A stretch of DNA of 64,000 bases from Segetibacter sp. Its GTDB lineage: Bacteria; Bacteroidota; Bacteroidia; Chitinophagales; Chitinophagaceae. The stretch's first letter is position 1. Every line of letters starts with the position of its first letter. The stretch lies in assembly GCA_028288485.1 (NCBI GenBank), contig JAQBNO010000156.1, positions 35,720 through 99,719 on the forward strand, read 5' to 3'. A program made the position numbers and the translations under genes. This document shows, one piece after another, positions 63,393 through 64,000 of this stretch. The notes under the pieces are model-generated. The model saw only the letters and a program-made list of their open reading frames with translations, searched no databases and had not been told where the DNA came from.

Positions 63393-63941
63393 AAGCTAAA
63401 TTGATATATATGTGTATATTAAACCGAAAAATACGATTTATTTAATTCCACTTCTTTATTTTATTACCGTTTTCGTTTTTTTTGGTCACTTTTTTGAAAA
63501 ATAGCAAAGGAAACGTCATAAAATGAATTGGAGCAGAAGTGAGCGACATCGCGAAAAGGATCTATTCAAACAAGAATATGGAATTAAGCTAGTGTGATGT
63601 GGAAAGTGAAATCTGCAACGTCAAAGGTCAAAATGAGAAACTCTTTTTTTCCAATTACCAGGATCACTTTCGACGTTTCACGGGTGACAATTGTAAGTTG
63701 ACTTGCCGCTGGTATGCAGCAGGCTACAAAAATTATGTAGAATAGCTTCACGCAGTAATTCCTTTAATAATAAGATTACATACCTGATTATTGTTCATAC
63801 ACTGTGATTAAAGACAATAAATGTCGTATCAGATGTGAAAACGATAGACGAAGATTGGACGTTCCCGAATATAAGAATAATTCATTTTATTGAACACAAA
63901 CTTTCTGTTAGTTTTGACGATTTTACTTTAAATATCAGGAT
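63393..63941. other. 549-bp intergenic region at the right end
   Basis: Holds one dispersed-element copy and a pair of CGTCAA/GACGTTTCAC motifs (63615-63690) similar to those at 42696-42766. No gene is seen before 63942. It presumably includes the promoters of the divergent permease and right-edge genes. Confidence 0.5.
63532..63580 (+). repeat. Dispersed intergenic element, GGATC-module form, diverged
   Basis: AGCAGAAGTGAGCGACATCG, then CGAAAAGGATCTATTC, then AAACAAGAATATGG. The 3' end is not well preserved. Confidence 0.5.
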
Positions 63942-64000
63942 ATGAACTTACGAAGATGTGGATTGCTTGCTTTGTTCTTATTTACTGTAATAACAATTCT
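63942..64000 (+). CDS. Start of an exported protein, cut by the window edge
   Basis: An ATG at 63942 opens 19 codons to the right edge: MNLRRCGLLALFLFTVITI. The basic start and hydrophobic run look like a signal peptide. The preceding sequence is AT-rich and gene-free, which fits a leader. Only the first residues can be seen, so no function can be given. Confidence 0.5.
   Translation, partial: MNLRRCGLLALFLFTVITI

Noticed and set aside
3653..63580. The dispersed repeats as a CRISPR array
   Set aside because: Copies are kilobases apart, in both orientations, and without regular spacers.

Overview
The window reads as chromosomal DNA of a Bacteroidota bacterium, most probably a Chitinophagales (Chitinophagaceae-like) organism; the genus cannot be named from this alone. 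Reasons: matches to the Bacteroidota -7 promoter box TAnnTTTG, very few Shine-Dalgarno sequences, a secreted protein with a type IX secretion C-terminal signal, a fused alpha/beta 2-oxoacid dehydrogenase E1, a SemiSWEET, a DUF2795 protein, tandem DUF1573 proteins and a moderately AT-rich composition. No rRNA, tRNA, CRISPR array, intact insertion sequence or prophage was found.

Layout. 1-3.2 kb: two secreted proteins in one transcription unit (a formylglycine-generating-enzyme-fold protein, then a multi-module Ig-like protein cut by the left edge). 4.1-4.8 kb: a DltE-like short-chain dehydrogenase. 5.1-13.7 kb, minus strand: glgX-treZ-treY-malQ, a complete route from glycogen or malto-oligosaccharide to trehalose. 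14.6-25.7 kb, minus strand: leuA-leuB-ilvE-ilvD-ilvB-ilvN-ilvC-ilvA, branched-chain amino acid synthesis without leuCD. 25.9-31.7 kb, plus strand: a TPR-like protein, a DctA-type transporter, an old-yellow-enzyme reductase and a gene-poor 1.7 kb stretch. 31.8-43.8 kb: mixed housekeeping and signalling genes (CvfB-like RNA binding protein, PAS histidine kinase, orphan D12-class DNA adenine methylase, SDR and SRPBCC pair, small lipoprotein, REC-HPt protein, NtrC-type sigma-54 activator, GatC, two ABC ATPases, PduO-type adenosyltransferase, DUF2795). 44-53.6 kb, minus strand: SemiSWEET, FabI, RecN, TPR lipoprotein-like secreted protein, zinc-ribbon protein, NIF3, aminotransferase, two DUF1573 proteins. 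53.8-63.4 kb: fused E1, a T9SS-exported repeat protein, DUF393, YebC, an amino acid permease. The start of one more exported protein is cut by the right edge.

The most unusual feature is not a gene. About 25 intergenic loci carry copies of one dispersed element about 50-130 bp long. Each begins near GTACAAG(N)GNG(C/T)GAC, continues with (G)CAACGATG, and ends near GCCGGTACCAAAA. The central part is absent or replaced by one of several interchangeable modules. Copies occur on both strands, sometimes back to back, and lie inside both metabolic operons, but I saw none inside a coding region. I do not recognise it as a named family.

Two further short repeat types (an AATCCTAAAAATCGTGG type and a CCCCTAAAGGGG palindrome) sit at gene junctions of the branched-chain operon, and one copy supplies the start region of ilvA. 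Several genes have a -7-like box only 3-5 nt before the start codon, which suggests leaderless transcripts.
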